Counted from the first letter of the stretch, positions 44,087 to 55,019 are shown. The stretch is 64,000 nucleotides of DNA from Prorocentrum cordatum (GCA_963575745.1 CAUYUJ010016489.1:104526-168525), one strand, 5' to 3'. Made by a program: numbers and translations. The notes: a model not told the origin generated them from the sequence alone.

Positions 44087-44312
44087 GTGGGCGCCCGAGT
44101 TATCCGGGGTAACTCGGGTCTGGGGTAACTCGGGTTTGGATTCCCGAAAGGGACCCGAGTTAGCCCTGACCCGAGTTACCCCTGATGATGTGGGGCTCTG
44201 GACGCCCGAATTATCCGGGGTAACTCGGGTCCGGGGTAAGTCGGGTTCGGATTCCCGAAAAACGAACCCGAGTCAGCCCTGACCCGAGTTACCCCTGATG
44301 ATTCGGGGCTCT
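44087..44312. repeat. Two tandem copies of a 113-bp palindromic unit
   Basis: Units at 44087-44200 and 44201-44312. Each has GTTATCCGGGGTAACTCGGG on the left and CTGACCCGAGTTACCCCTGA on the right, with further CCCGAGTTA/TAACTCGGG half-sites inside, so each unit folds back on itself. Confidence 0.85.
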
Positions 44313-46109
44313 GAGTAGAGTTGTGGGTTGCAAGTGATCTGGGGCGTGCAGCACATTCCGGTGCGCAAAGGTATTGCTGGATTTTCGCGTGCGATACATC
44401 AGTTGAAATACAATGCGATACAATTCTCTGGCGCAATACGTTTACAATACGAGTGCCCCACATAAATTGCACCACCCCCTTTCAGCTGGAACCCCCTTCT
44501 GGGTCAACCAGAAAAGGAAGAGAGAGGAGGAGGGGGGCACGAGGAGGGAGGAGGAGGGACTGGAGGCGCGTAGAATTTCGGACGAGGGTTCGTCGAGGAC
44601 CCGAGGCGCGCTGTAGGCCCACCCCACAGAGCACGAGGTGCCGCACACAAATCGGGCGTGGCTGTGTGACCCCCGAGGTGGCGCGGCCTAGAGGGGGCCC
44701 CGGCTGGGAGGCAAAGCGGGAAGGCGGTGATCATGCAGGCCGCTCGAGAGCCCGTCTGCGCACCCGCGGCAGCAGCGCCGCCCTGTTTGCACGCGCGCGG
44801 GCACGCGCGATGCGGAGTTGGAGAAGACATTCTAGGCACCGCCTTGGGGCATCCCCCGCGGCGGCCCAGAAAACAACAGGCGACCGAGCATGTGCCTCTC
44901 GCTACTGGGGCCTTCTGCTGGGGAGGGGTGCTGACACGGGTATGCCGCACGCAGACCGTCGACAGAGGACAAAGGCTTGGAGGATGCCGTGGAAGGACGC
45001 CCCGCGGGCCACTGCGGGGCGAAAGGCAAGATGCAGGCCGCTCCAGGCTTCGTGCGATCGCTGGAACAAGTCGAGCAGCGTGACTGGCTGTTCCTGAGTT
45101 TGATGACGGGAGGACGCCAGCTGGTTGGCTTGCCGATGGGGCGCGCGAGTGCTGGAGATGAGAATGGTCTCGCGGTGCCAACTAACTTCACCCTGCAGTG
45201 AGTTGCGCGGGAGCTGTTCCAGGCGCCGCCCAACCACCCGACGGTGAAATTCCTCTCCCGTCGACCGCCCCGCGACCTTACCAGGGCGTATTTCCTGCCC
45301 AGTCAATCCCGTCAAAGAGAACCGTTTGGTCGAGTGCGGCCCGTGATGCCGAAGCCGCAGGAAACGCGGAGTTGCGGTCGTCGGCAAACGCGATTCTGAG
45401 CGACCGCGGGATGTGCCCGCGCTGCCGACTAGCCCAGATTCACATGAGAAATTTGACGCCGTTCAGTGAGACTGATCTGCCGTGGAGGCGCCCGTCGCTG
45501 CGCTGCAGGGGAACGGGGCAGGCGCGTCCTGCGCGAATGCGCCGGCTGTGGCTTGCGTGGGAAATGACGCCTCACCTGTGCCACGTCCGCCAGGCAACCA
45601 GCAGTGGGCGGAAGGTTGACACTGCAAGGTAGTCGAGGAATTGCTGTCGGTCAACGTCGGCGCCCGCCGGCGGCAGTTGGAGGTGCTGCGCGCAATCCAC
45701 CTGGCAGGCGAGCGTCGTGCAGACGTCGCCTGCAGCAGCGTGAGGGGCCGCCACAAAACTGGCGGGGCGGGTCCAGCCCCCTCTACAGAGTGCCAGGCAG
45801 TCGTCAGCTGGTGCTTCCCGCGCGTGCGTCCAGATGGACATCGCGGACGCCAGCCTGTAGTCTGTGGGAAGCAGGCCTTTGCGCTCTCGCAAGCGAGGGG
45901 TCGCGCAGGTGGCGAAAGCCGTTCGCGCGCTTGCCACACGCCCCGTCCGTGGCATGGCGCGGAGCGCCACTGCGATGAGGCGCGGGATCCCGTCCGGGAG
46001 AGATTCGGCGTCGTTAGTGGCCCATCCACCAAGACCCCCCGATCCGGCGGCGCGTCTCGCCCTGGCGAAGTGGACGAGCCCTTCGCCAGGGAGAGTGCAG
46101 GGCTTGTAG

Positions 46110-46243
46110 ACGAGCGCGTTCCACTACTCGCAAAGTAGCTACTCGCAGATGGCCTGGATCCGCCACAGGGAAGTCGACGATCAAATACATCAAAGCAGAC
46201 ATGTGTTTTGGGGACGCTTGTGAGTAGGGTGGAACGCGCTCGG
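46110..46243. mobile_element. TIR element, family J copy 2
   Basis: CGAGCGCGTTCCACTACTCG to GAGTAGGGTGGAACGCGCTC, with CTACTCGCAGATGGCCTGGA as in copy 1. The interior differs from copy 1. Confidence 0.75.
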
Positions 46244-46316
46244 AGAGCTTGGCTGGTGCTGGCTGGCTCTGGGAGACCCTGGTGTTGAGCAGGGACCGAC
46301 CGTCCCTGCATTCCCA

Positions 46317-46475
46317 TAGTCATACCACGAAATGTTCTTAGAACATAAACCCGACGTGTCAAAACAAGACAGTCCCAGCCAAAACTGTTCTAAGAACATT
46401 TCGTGGGAACCACAAACAGTTCTTAGAACATTGTTTGGAGGGGCTATAGGCGAGCCGGGACACTTCGCCACTGCT
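46317..46475. repeat. Dispersed repeat, family I copy 1
   Basis: Three copies of the near-palindrome ATGTTCTTAGAACAT-type word (46331, 46386, 46420), then GGGGCTATAGGCGAGCCGGG and ACACTTCGCCACTGC. Shares order with 52770-52885. Confidence 0.7.
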
Positions 46476-46800
46476 TGATGGTGGCACCCCGCTGCGAAGC
46501 CCCCCAATTGCGGGGGCGGCCTCGCCGGCGCGGCGCCCCGCGGCGCGGCGCCCGCCCAGGAGGGGCCCCCGCGCGTCGATCCTGGAGCCTGCCCGTGGAG
46601 CGGGCGCCCGCGAGGCTTCGCCGTGGCTCCGCCTGGCCCGCCCGCCGTCGCCGTCGCCGTCGCTGTCGGCGGCATCTTCGGCGGGCGCCGCGGGGGCTCC
46701 TCGGCGCCCCGCGCCGGCGCGCCCTCCCCCCGCGCGGGCCCTCCGTCGGCGCCCGGGGGCTCGCGCGGGAGACCGCGCTGGGGGCCGCGGGGATGAGCGG
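46476..46800. other. GC-rich stretch without recognised gene
   Basis: GGCGCCCCGCGGCGCGGCGCC and GCCGTCGCCGTCGCCGTCGC words; low complexity. Confidence 0.4.
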
Positions 46801-47904
46801 TGCTCCGGCGAGATCACCAGCTTCAGCCCACTGGGTTTGGGCTCTGCCTCCGTCGTTGGCTCGCAGGCGCTCTCCCAGTCCATAACAAAACGCGCGCTTC
46901 TCTGGCGAGCCAGTCGCGTCTCGACTGGGCGGCGGTGGAGGAAAGGAGGTCGCCGAGCTCCAGGTCAGACGGGATTCCCTCGCTGTCCCAAATGCGGAGG
47001 GAATCGAAAATTCTGGCGGGCGAGAACCTTTCGGTGAACACGTCTGCTGCGACCCCAAGTGCCTCTGACGTTTGCCCAGTCCGCGGTGCGGGGCGGCTGG
47101 CGCCGCGGTCGCCCGAGTGCTGGCGGTGGGCAGCTAGGCCCAATGTAATGGATCAGAGTGGCCCTGAGAGCGGATCCAAATCAGTTGCCGCTCCGTTAGT
47201 GGCCCGTGCTCCGGGACAACCGGCAGCAGCGGGGCCTCGTGGCAAGCTCGAGAGATGAGCGTTTCTCCACGTCTGGTTCCTGTGCGGAGTTCGTTGCGAT
47301 GCCCGCGCGCCGCTTGATCGGCGAGATCGACGAACTCATCGACCTCGTCGGCTGTTTCTGTCGCGCCCATGTGCGCGCGGTAGACGTGCTCGATGAAGTC
47401 ATCAAGGGCGCCTGGCTCATCGCTGTCTATTGGCTGGATCGGACAAAGGGGGGGCCATGGCCGCCAACAGTACTCTCACCCGTTGTCTGGCGACGCCCAG
47501 GTCGAGAAGAGCTATAAGACCAAGGTGCTCCTTGGTGGGGAGACCGCGGAACAGAGCAAACCTGGTGACCAATTGTCTGCCTCTGCCGCTAGTGGGCCCG
47601 TCGTCTATTCGGGTCCTCCCCGTTCCCCGTCCCTGGTGATCTTCGGTCCCACTCCAGGTCTTGGCCGTGGGTGCGAGACGTTTCGCATGGGTATCCGACG
47701 GCGAAGCTTGACCGCCCCAGGTTGCAGATCTGGGTAAAAACAGCATCGAATCGGTGGTGTCGTTTGGGGTGTCCATGCCGACGAAGCGCGGCGCATCCCC
47801 TACCCTGTCGTCGGCATCCCCAACCTGGTGGAATAACGCAGTGTTGTCCGCTCCCACCTCGGCAGAAACCGACGCCACGAACATGCCTTCGGCTTGGCAG
47901 TCTG

Positions 47905-48028
47905 GCCATCGCTCGCACGTCCATTCCCTGTGCTTTTTCCGGTTTCGTGAGTGGTTTTTTCGCCGAATGGTCAAGGATGCTCCTCGATGGCCCTGGCCGA
48001 GAAAAAATGCACACGTCCGAGCGATGCC
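47905..48028. mobile_element. TIR element, family B copy 5
   Basis: GGCCATCGCTCGCACGTCC to GCACACGTCCGAGCGATGCC. It splits the LINE relic, so it inserted after that element. Confidence 0.85.
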
Positions 48029-48639
48029 AGGCAGCTGGAGCCGTCCCTGCCCCTCTTGCGACGCTGGTGGCGCTCAGAAAGGGGGCGAATATGGGGCACC
48101 GAGTCTGAATCCCATCGCGCGGTCGCGGGACGGGCCGCCCTGGTGGGGTCCTTTCCGGCGGTGTCGACGAGGGCACGCTGCGCGACAATGCGCGCCCCCC
48201 CGTGTTGAGTCGCAGTGGACCCGATATTGTCTGCGGTGCCTCGCGGGCCCTTTGCGCTGTACGTGATCCCCCCCGGGGCTCCACCCCCCACAAGTCGCCG
48301 AGCTCCGTTCTTTGGCGATCGGACGCTCCAGTGAGAGGTGTGAGCGGTCAGCGGGGTGACGGATGTCTTGGAGGGCCATGATGGTGGCTCCGTAGTGCTC
48401 CCGGAGCTTAGTCAAAACGTTTCACATTAGCACCGGGGCCATGAGCAGGCCGTCTCTATCAGTGGAGTTCGGGTCCCTCCTGGTCGTTCGGTGACTGCGC
48501 ACAGACGGGCTTGGCCTAGAGTGGCCTCTGGGGCGTTCAGCCTCTGACGCGCGCGCCCGAGGGGACACCGAATATAGCGCCAGGGGATTTCGATTAATAG
48601 TCCGGACGGACACGACCTTACACAAATTAGCGGCAGCGG

Positions 48640-49065
48640 CGTAGGAGGAGAGAAGAGGAGGAGGAGGAACAAAAAGGATGAAGTAAATGAAGAGGAGAAG
48701 GAGAAGGAGGAGGAGGATGGGGGAGGAGGAAGAAGAGAAGAGAGGTGGGGTGAGGAGGAGAGAGGAGGATATGAGAGAGGAGAGAGGAGGAGAGAGGAGG
48801 AGAGAGGAGGAGAGAGGAAGAGGGGGAGGAGGAGGACGAGGAGGAGAAGGAAAGAGAAGGAGAGAGAGGAAGAGGAAGAGCAATTTCCTCTGAGTTTCGT
48901 GAAACTGACACCCACTAGCGCCGGGGAAGGAGGCGGACGAGGAGGCGAAGGAGAGGAGGAGCAGGGACAGGACGAGGAGGATGAGAAAGAGAAGGAGGAG
49001 GAGAAGGAGGGGGAGTGCGAGGACAACGACGAGGCGGAGGAGGGCCAGGACGACGAGGGCGACGA
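48640..49065. repeat. GGA/GAGAGG purine tract
   Basis: AGGAGGAGGA, GGAGAGAGGAGG and GACGAGG repeats, with a 60-bp less repetitive break at 48885-48930. Confidence 0.9.
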
Positions 49066-49468
49066 CGCCAATCGGGTCAAATGCATCCGCTGCTCACACG
49101 AGTGGCTCTGGACAAGAGAGACTGAGGCGGCAACTCCTGTGAGATCTTCGTAAGAACGAGTCGGGGCTACTAAACCAGTCCGAGAGGCTAGTCCAATGTT
49201 ACAGATGTTCGTGCACTGCCCACTCTCGAAATCATGAAAAGGCGTTTCCTTTTCGATGCTGAGCCCCTCCCATACACTCGATGAGCGCAGAACCACGAAC
49301 ATTATATGTACAGAGCATCAATGACCCTCGTCGGCGTGTTGCGTGGGCCGACGGCTCACGGTCACGCCAAGATTCTTGAAGGCCAGACGCTGCCACCGCT
49401 TCAAAACTGCCAGCACACTTCGAGCGCCAAGCAATTCGGAAGTCGAGCGGGTCATCGAATTCCAGATT
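49066..49468. other. No gene recognised
   Basis: This is the 3' flank of the RING/galectin ORF. No obvious polyadenylation signal. Confidence 0.35.
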
Positions 49469-50143
49469 TCACTGCACAAACAGCCTGAACACGTGCCTGA
49501 TGTTCCTTGACACCTTAATCCCGACGATCGGTTCGTTGACCCTGTCCCGGAAAAAGAACTCGCGGCCGTTCACGAAGACGTTCCAACCAAAGCCACGCCG
49601 AGAAAACCTTGTCCTCCAGCGAACAGCGCTGTCCGCCGGGTAAGGACTCGGACTGTGAATGTCCTCGTTCATCCAACCGGTTGTCTCCCGTTTCGTGTTG
49701 GTGACAACGTGCCCCCTGCGGCTGGCCCAGTGGAAGGCCACGTCACCTGCAAGGTTCACGAAATTGATGTACCAAAGGCTGGGAGACGGCTCGTCGGGGC
49801 CCCAACCATCTGCCTCCACGTCGATCGTACAACCGTTGTCGAACAAACGAAAGTCTACCGCTACCGTGCCCGAGCGGCTCAGTTCGAGGCGACGCTGCTG
49901 AGGGACGACCGTCATGCGGCTCAGTTCGAGGCGACGCTGCTGAGGGACGACCGTCATGTTCTGATCATGGTCCACGACCGTCATGTTCAGTCTGTGCGCA
50001 TGGTCCTTGCAAATCAAATGATGGCACGGACGAATCAAACAAGGAACAGGAGCGCTGTCCAAACAAACTGAGCAGTAGACATCTCCGTGGACGGGCCACA
50101 CTTCAACGACATGCGCCCTGCATTCGGGGCAGCGGCCAGCCAT
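49469..50143 (-). CDS. RING-like zinc cluster plus galectin-like domain, 224 residues
   Basis: Intact minus-strand ORF from ATG at 50143 to TGA at 49469-49471, with an in-frame TGA 12 nt upstream of the ATG. Residues 5-8 are CPEC. C24, C27, C40, H42, C45 and H48 then fit the first part of a RING finger, with the usual terminal CPxC placed before rather than after it. Residues 63-90 are two identical 14-residue repeats (MTVVPQQRRLELSR) from a perfect 42-bp tandem duplication (49875-49958). Residues 92-224 fit a galectin fold: H138 and R142 keep H-x-x-x-R spacing (the middle Asn is Ala140), then N149, then W157-x-x-E160; the last Arg of the motif is absent. Galectins bind beta-galactosides and RING proteins act as ubiquitin ligases. 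A glycan-sensing ligase is inference. It has no signal peptide, so it is probably cytosolic. Sequence character is clearly coding and unlike the flanks. Confidence 0.65.
   Translation of the reverse strand: MAGRCPECRAHVVEVWPVHGDVYCSVCLDSAPVPCLIRPCHHLICKDHAHRLNMTVVDHDQNMTVVPQQRRLELSRMTVVPQQRRLELSRSGTVAVDFRLFDNGCTIDVEADGWGPDEPSPSLWYINFVNLAGDVAFHWASRRGHVVTNTKRETTGWMNEDIHSPSPYPADSAVRWRTRFSRRGFGWNVFVNGREFFFRDRVNEPIVGIKVSRNIRHVFRLFVQ
49875..49958. repeat. Perfect 42-bp tandem duplication inside the RING/galectin ORF
   Basis: CGGCTCAGTTCGAGGCGACG through GACGACCGTCATG occurs twice without a mismatch, keeps frame and adds 14 residues. Recent event. Confidence 0.9.
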
Positions 50144-51094
50144 GCTGAGAATCTCTCACAATACTCGAGCCTCGACGCCTGCTGGCACTATCTCGAGTGC
50201 ATCTGCGTTGCATGGTCAATTTTTACGTGAAACTCCCAGGGATTACTTGGGTGCAGGGACGGGTGCGCGGAAGGGTGAACAACTGGGTGCGCGAACGAAT
50301 CGCGCAACTATCGCCTAAAACTAAGCCATTGCAGTTTGTGTTCGATTTTCACCCGCATGTGTTCGACCTCCGTAGTTCCTGTTTTCCGATATTCATTGGT
50401 GACTGTAGTGCATGCGCAGATGATCTTCGCATGCACTGCAGTCACCAATCAAACGCTTGGCAAATCCACAGTGATTCTGCAGCTGTGGCTCTGAGCATGC
50501 ATAAATGAAGCACGTTGAACAAGGCCAGACTATTTCGGTTGCAATTTCGGGCAAGTTGTCGGTCACGGATCACGGATTTGTGTTCGGTGACAAGCCTTTT
50601 TGGCTGATAGGGTCTCGGCAACGATGTAAACACAACAATGTAAGGAGCCTTAAACGCGACACGAGGGCGTAAAACTCCACAAACCCTTGGAGATGGCCGA
50701 GCGTCTAATGCACACTGTGGCACCAATCCTCTGACTGAACAATCTGCTGATGTGCGCTGCCCGCAAAAGATGCTGAATTTCCGTCTTCCCTTTCTTGCTG
50801 GTCGTCCCCCTCGCCCCTCCGAAGTACGGCAGGTTCGTGTCGGGACGGCTTGCACACTGGTTTCTGACACTCCGCGAACACTTCTGTCCTGAACGATCGT
50901 GGCTTTCCGACATCGCCGCCAATTAGACATCGACCGATTCGGGGCCTTCAACCCTGAACGCCCGCGCTGGTGTCGCCGCCGCGTCGACTCGACACCAGCC
51001 TGCCAAACCCCCCTCATATGACAGGGAGCGAGAGTAGGGGACCGGCTCAGGTGGGAAACATCGACCTGAAATCGGCGATACCTCGCCGATAGAT
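50144..51094. other. Upstream flank of RING/galectin ORF, no further gene recognised
   Basis: Lower GC than most of the window. GTGCGCGGAAGGGTGAACAA-type short direct repeats lie at 50255-50310. Confidence 0.4.
50395..50449. repeat. Long hairpin, 22-bp arms and 11-nt loop
   Basis: The left arm ATTGGTGACTGTAGTGCATG plus CG (50395-50416) and right arm CGCATGCACTGCAGTCACCA plus AT (50428-50449) pair with a single mismatch. It lies about 250 bp upstream of the RING/galectin start and could be a small foldback element or a structured RNA. Confidence 0.85.
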
Positions 51095-51246
51095 TTGAGT
51101 CGGGCGTGTCCCCCTAGAGGCAGATTTGGGAGGGAAAATGAAAATTTCTCGAAAAGTGTACCAACATAGTCAAAAAATGGGTCCCCCGATTATTTTCAGA
51201 CTATTTTGTTTGAATAATCCTCCTGTTGAGGGACAGGCCCGACTTC
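51095..51246. mobile_element. Family A TIR element, copy 8
   Basis: TTGAGTCGGGCGTGTCCCCC to GAGGGACAGGCCCGACTTCA. 152 bp. Confidence 0.8.
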
Positions 51247-51621
51247 ACGATCGACTGGCGATGAGCCCCGATGGCGACTGTCCGCGTGCTCCCCAGCGGA
51301 TGGCCCACCACGGCGATCTGCAGGCGAGGGAGGGCCGATGCCTCCCCCCCCGTCGGCGACTCCGAGGGGCGTGGTTTGCAGAGGGTGTGGGCTGCAGCCG
51401 GCACCCTGAGGTGCACCCGTGGGGGGCGGGCGAGGACCTCGGGAGAGCTCTCCGCCGCGCCCCGAGGAGGGCCCCACGAGGACAGCGTCGTGCCCCCCGG
51501 GCCCCGACGGTGCCGATCGCAAGCCACACCCCGGCGTAACCACACCCTGTAGCCGCCGACCCCGAGCCGGCCTCTCCGAACGCTGCCCCGGATGAGAGCC
51601 TCCGACGCCGACCTCCAGACC
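51247..51621. other. No gene recognised
   Basis: Sequence between two family A elements. Open on several frames but without protein character. Confidence 0.35.
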
Positions 51622-51876
51622 TAAGTCGGGCGTGTCCCCCTACAGGGGGATTCTGGGTGCAAAATAAGAAAAAATACTCAAAACATACCCCCCAGAGATT
51701 CAAACACAATTTTAAAACATCGTCCCCTGACTATTTTTTTACTATTTTTGAATATTCCCCCTAACTCCAAACTTTTTGACTATTTTGACTACTTTTTGAT
51801 TATTTTTGGACTATGTTTGACTATTTCTGATTATTTTTGCACTATTTTTGACTATTTTTGGGCACGCCCGACTTCA
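51622..51876. mobile_element. Family A TIR element, copy 9
   Basis: TAAGTCGGGCGTGTCCCCCT on the left. The right TIR is shortened to TTTTTGGGCACGCCCGACTT, lacking the hairpin core. The interior has TGACTATTTT words repeated about eight times. Confidence 0.75.
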
Positions 51877-52037
51877 CTCCAGACCGACGCGCGCCCGATC
51901 GGAGCCGGCCGCGGCTGCGGGCCACGGCGGCGCGTCGACGGCCGCGGGCGGAGGACCAGCCGGGGCGGCGCGCCAGAGGGCGGCAGAGTCCGAGGGGGCG
52001 GGCCTGCTCGGAAGCCAGCTGGCCTTGCGACAAGCCG

Positions 52038-52320
52038 TACGTCGGGCATGCCTGCCCCTGCAGAGGTATTTCTGACGGAGAAGAGTACCCCCCCAAAATG
52101 CTCCCAAATGGTCAAAGACTCAAGAATGCCAAAAATGCCCCAAAGATTCAACACGAAATGCCCCAAAAAGTGCAAAACATGCCCCCAAAAATATATATAT
52201 TTGACAAAAAATGCATCAAAAATGCTCCCAAAAATACCCCAAAGATTCAACACATAGTCCCCAGACTATGGTTGGGCTATTTTTGAATATTCCTCCTGTG
52301 GAGGGACGGGCCCGACTTAC
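52038..52320. mobile_element. Family A TIR element, copy 10
   Basis: TACGTCGGGCATGCCTGCCC to GAGGGACGGGCCCGACTTAC. The interior has CCCCAAAGATTCAACAC twice. Confidence 0.75.
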
Positions 52321-52769
52321 GACGAGCCCCCGCTGGCCCCGCAGAGGGCTCAAAAAAGCTCCCCAGACGGCCAGCAGCCTTCTGAGACTTGTGGGGAGGC
52401 CCGCCCCCTCTTAGAGTCCTGGCGGTTTTTGGACCAGGACTCGGCTCTCCAGCGGCCCTTCGGGACAATCCGGGCACCACTGGTACGCTCTCTCGAGGCG
52501 CAGCTGCAGGGAAGCATCTGGAGGCTGAGGAACCGCCAAGAACCGACCAAAACGCACGAAGACTTCGAACCTCGAGACCCCTCCACCCTTCCCCCCTGGG
52601 GCGCGCTGCCTAATCAGGACGAAAGACGACCAGGGCCTGACGACGACACAACGGGCGACCGCGGACGGCGACGCAATACCATAGGCGTACCACGACACGT
52701 TGTCAGAACAAAAGAAGTTCCGAATAACAGAAACAATGACCTCAGAACCTACAGCCGATTACTTGAAGC
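52321..52769. other. No gene recognised
   Basis: No repeats or protein-like frame of note. Confidence 0.35.
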
Positions 52770-52885
52770 AAATCTGCCTCAGGCAGACATGCTCTAAGAA
52801 CATGTCGCGTCAACCACAACCATGTTCTTAGAACATCCTGTGGTGGGTCTATACACAACCCTGGACGCTTCAGCACTGCGTGGAG
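52770..52885. repeat. Dispersed repeat, family I copy 2
   Basis: ACATGCTCTAAGAACATGTC and ACCATGTTCTTAGAACATCC, then GGGTCTATACACAACC and CGCTTCAGCACTGC. Same order as copy 1. Confidence 0.7.
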
Positions 52886-53144
52886 ACAGTTGTTTAATCT
52901 CCCAGCGATCACTGGCGGGGGAGGGAGAAGGAAGGGGACGGTTCACGACGTAATGATTCGTGCAGGCGCCGACCAATCATGGTCAATAATACTCTGCGAC
53001 GTATCCAACCGTGAGCATGGCGTGACAACAGGAGATGGTGCGGAATAGCATGGCTCATACAACGCAGGATATGTACCTGGCTGCGCCAGTTTGCTAGATG
53101 GGGTCCGAGTAGATGGGTTAGAAAGATCGCATCATCTCGCCACT

Positions 53145-53224
53145 GCATCGCCGGCGATGCATCGGCGACGTCGGCGTGGAGAAACACGGGCTCCGCATCA
53201 AGCCGCATCGCCGATGCATCGGCG
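53145..53224. repeat. Two perfect 16-bp palindromes
   Basis: GCATCGCCGGCGATGC at 53145-53160 and CGCCGATGCATCGGCG at 53209-53224, with further ATCGGCG words between. Similar words occur at 7930-7995. Confidence 0.85.
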
Positions 53225-53467
53225 CTGCGGCGCAATCCTCCGACCCCATCTGCGCGGCCCTCGTCTGGGAGGCCCAGAAACAACGATATCGACTGCTCGC
53301 AAGGAGTGACCCCAGGCAAGAGTGACCTCTGGTGGACCAAGGGGGCGCAGTGTGGCCGAATCCGGGTGCGCAGGCAGCTACTATAGCCTTGCGCTCAGCA
53401 ATCGGGGCACCCCCGATGGGCCCGCACCAAAGGCCACTCCAGCGAAAGGTCACACTTACGTGTAGTC

Positions 53468-53645
53468 TCATGTTGCTCCCATTGCACTTCAGGACCACAT
53501 CCCAGAAATATTTTCGAGCACCCGGGAAAGTGCCGAAACAGTGTCGGACGGGTGTATCCCAGGGCCCGACACGGGAAGACCCTCGAGCTTTGGCGCTCGA
53601 GTTCCTTTCTGGCAATTCAATATAAAGTAGGTTGGAACATCATAT
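53468..53645. repeat. Dispersed repeat, family D copy 4
   Basis: TCATGTTGCTCCCATTGCAC through GTAGGTTGGAACATCATA. It runs directly into a family F element. Confidence 0.7.
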
Positions 53646-53830
53646 TCGGGAGCGGCCAAGAGGGGGGTGTCTAAGAGGGGGGGGTGCAAATCATGACCAG
53701 CGGCATGTGCGCGGCCCAGCGGGGGGGCAGGGACGTAATGAAATAAGAAGGGGCGCCATGAGATCTCGGGAAATATCATGGCCCCCGCTATGATATCCAC
53801 CCCCCTCTCTTTTCCGCCCCCGACATATGT
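53637..53830. mobile_element. TIR element, family F copy 2
   Basis: CATATTCGGGAGCGGCCAAG to CTCTTTTCCGCCCCCGACAT. The interior GACCAGCGGCATGTGCGCGG and AATATCATGGCCCCCGCTAT match copy 1. Confidence 0.75.
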
Positions 53831-54089
53831 GTAGTCGATGATGAGGCGAAGGCGAACCGGCAAAGGCGACCGCCAGCGAAGGCGTAAACATACCGCACAA
53901 CACGCCGGCGAAGGCGAACGCACGGCCGCGGCGCGCGGCGGCCGGCCTGCAGCAGCCCGGCGTCGCAGCCGCGCGCGGCGATGGGGAGCCTCGGGGCCTC
54001 CCGGGGCGCCGCGGGCGCGGCCCGCCCCGCGGGCGGGGCGAGGGCGGGAGGAGCCAGGACGGGCGACAGCCTGACAACCTTCGAGGACC

Positions 54090-54475
54090 GCTCCTCCTCC
54101 TCCTCCTCCTCCTCCTCCTCCTCCTCCTCGATCCTCCTCCTCCTCCTCCTCCTCGATCGTCCATCTCCTCCCCATTCTCTCCTCCTTCTCCTGCTTCTCC
54201 TCGATCCTCCTCCTCCTCCTCCTCCTCCTTGATCCTCGTCGTCCTCGTCCTCCTCCTCCTCCTCCCCTCCTCCTCCTCCTCTCCTCCTCCTCCTCCTCCT
54301 CCTCGTCCTCCTCCTGCTCCTCCTCCTGCTCTCCTCGCCGTCCTCCTCCTCCTCCTCCTGCTACTCATTCTCTCCTCCTCCTCCTTGTATTCGCTTCGCG
54401 ATAGATCTGAATCTCTGAATCTCCTCCTCCTCCTTGTCTCCGATCCTCCTCGATCGCCCCCTCGATCTCCTCCCC
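54090..54475. repeat. (CTC)n pyrimidine tract
   Basis: CTC/TCC triplets with GATCCTCCTCCTC interruptions. Confidence 0.9.
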
Positions 54476-55019
54476 CCCAGTCCTCCCCGCCGATCCGGCT
54501 CTTCGTATCCCCGCGCCCTCGCGCCGCACCCTTCGAGAGCGGGCAGCCGCTCTGGCCCAGACCGCGGCGTGCGCAGCGCGATCGTCCTCGCGCTCCCACG
54601 GGTGGCCTGGACAACTCGGGGGGCCGTCTCGGGTTCGCAAAGGCATGGCCCAGGGGGCCTTCATGAACAATAGTAATACTGATACATAAAAATGACAGCA
54701 ATAGGAATCATACGATTGTTCATAATAAAATAACAATGATAGTAAATTGATAACAAAGTAACAATAATACTACCAAACAATAATAGTGATACTAATAATA
54801 CAGTGTAATGCTTTTATGGTTCAAACAGAACAGCAACTCCTGGACTCCGATGTCTTCCACATCTGCCAAGCTTCCCTCTTCCCCCTTTCTGTCCTGGAGT
54901 TCTCCACTTCTCGTGGAGATCAGCGTTGATTTGTGTTTGTGTGCCGATGCCTGTCCCCCCTGAGGGAGGAAGGGCGACAACGCGGGAGGCCGTCTCGGGC
55001 GCGCCAGGGAAGCGCTCTC
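54476..55019. other. No gene recognised; A/T-rich island
   Basis: 54665-54800 is unusually A/T-rich, with AATAATACTAACAATAATAG-type words (TAATACT, CAATAATA) unlike the rest of the window. Confidence 0.5.

Larger units (their letters stand above)
44830..48420 (-). pseudogene. Decayed LINE-like retroelement relic
   Basis: Several minus-strand frames look coding but are broken by stops, frame changes and inserted elements. 48415-48290 reads LTKLREHYGATIMALQDIRH, like the start of an apurinic-type endonuclease. The next frame has GGITYSAKGPRG and TATQHGGARIVAQRAL. 47880-47460 has GADNTALFHQVGDADDRVGD, then a DTPND stretch and TKEHLGLIALLDLGVARQRV. 47420-47135 has GATETADEVDEFVDLADQAA. Further fragments at 45970-45572 (MSIWTHAREAPADDC) and 45320-44910 (VTLLDLFQRSHEAWSG) follow. 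A family B element interrupts it at 47905-48028, and families J and I at 46110-46475. No RT motif C was found. Assignment rests on fragment character only. Confidence 0.35.
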
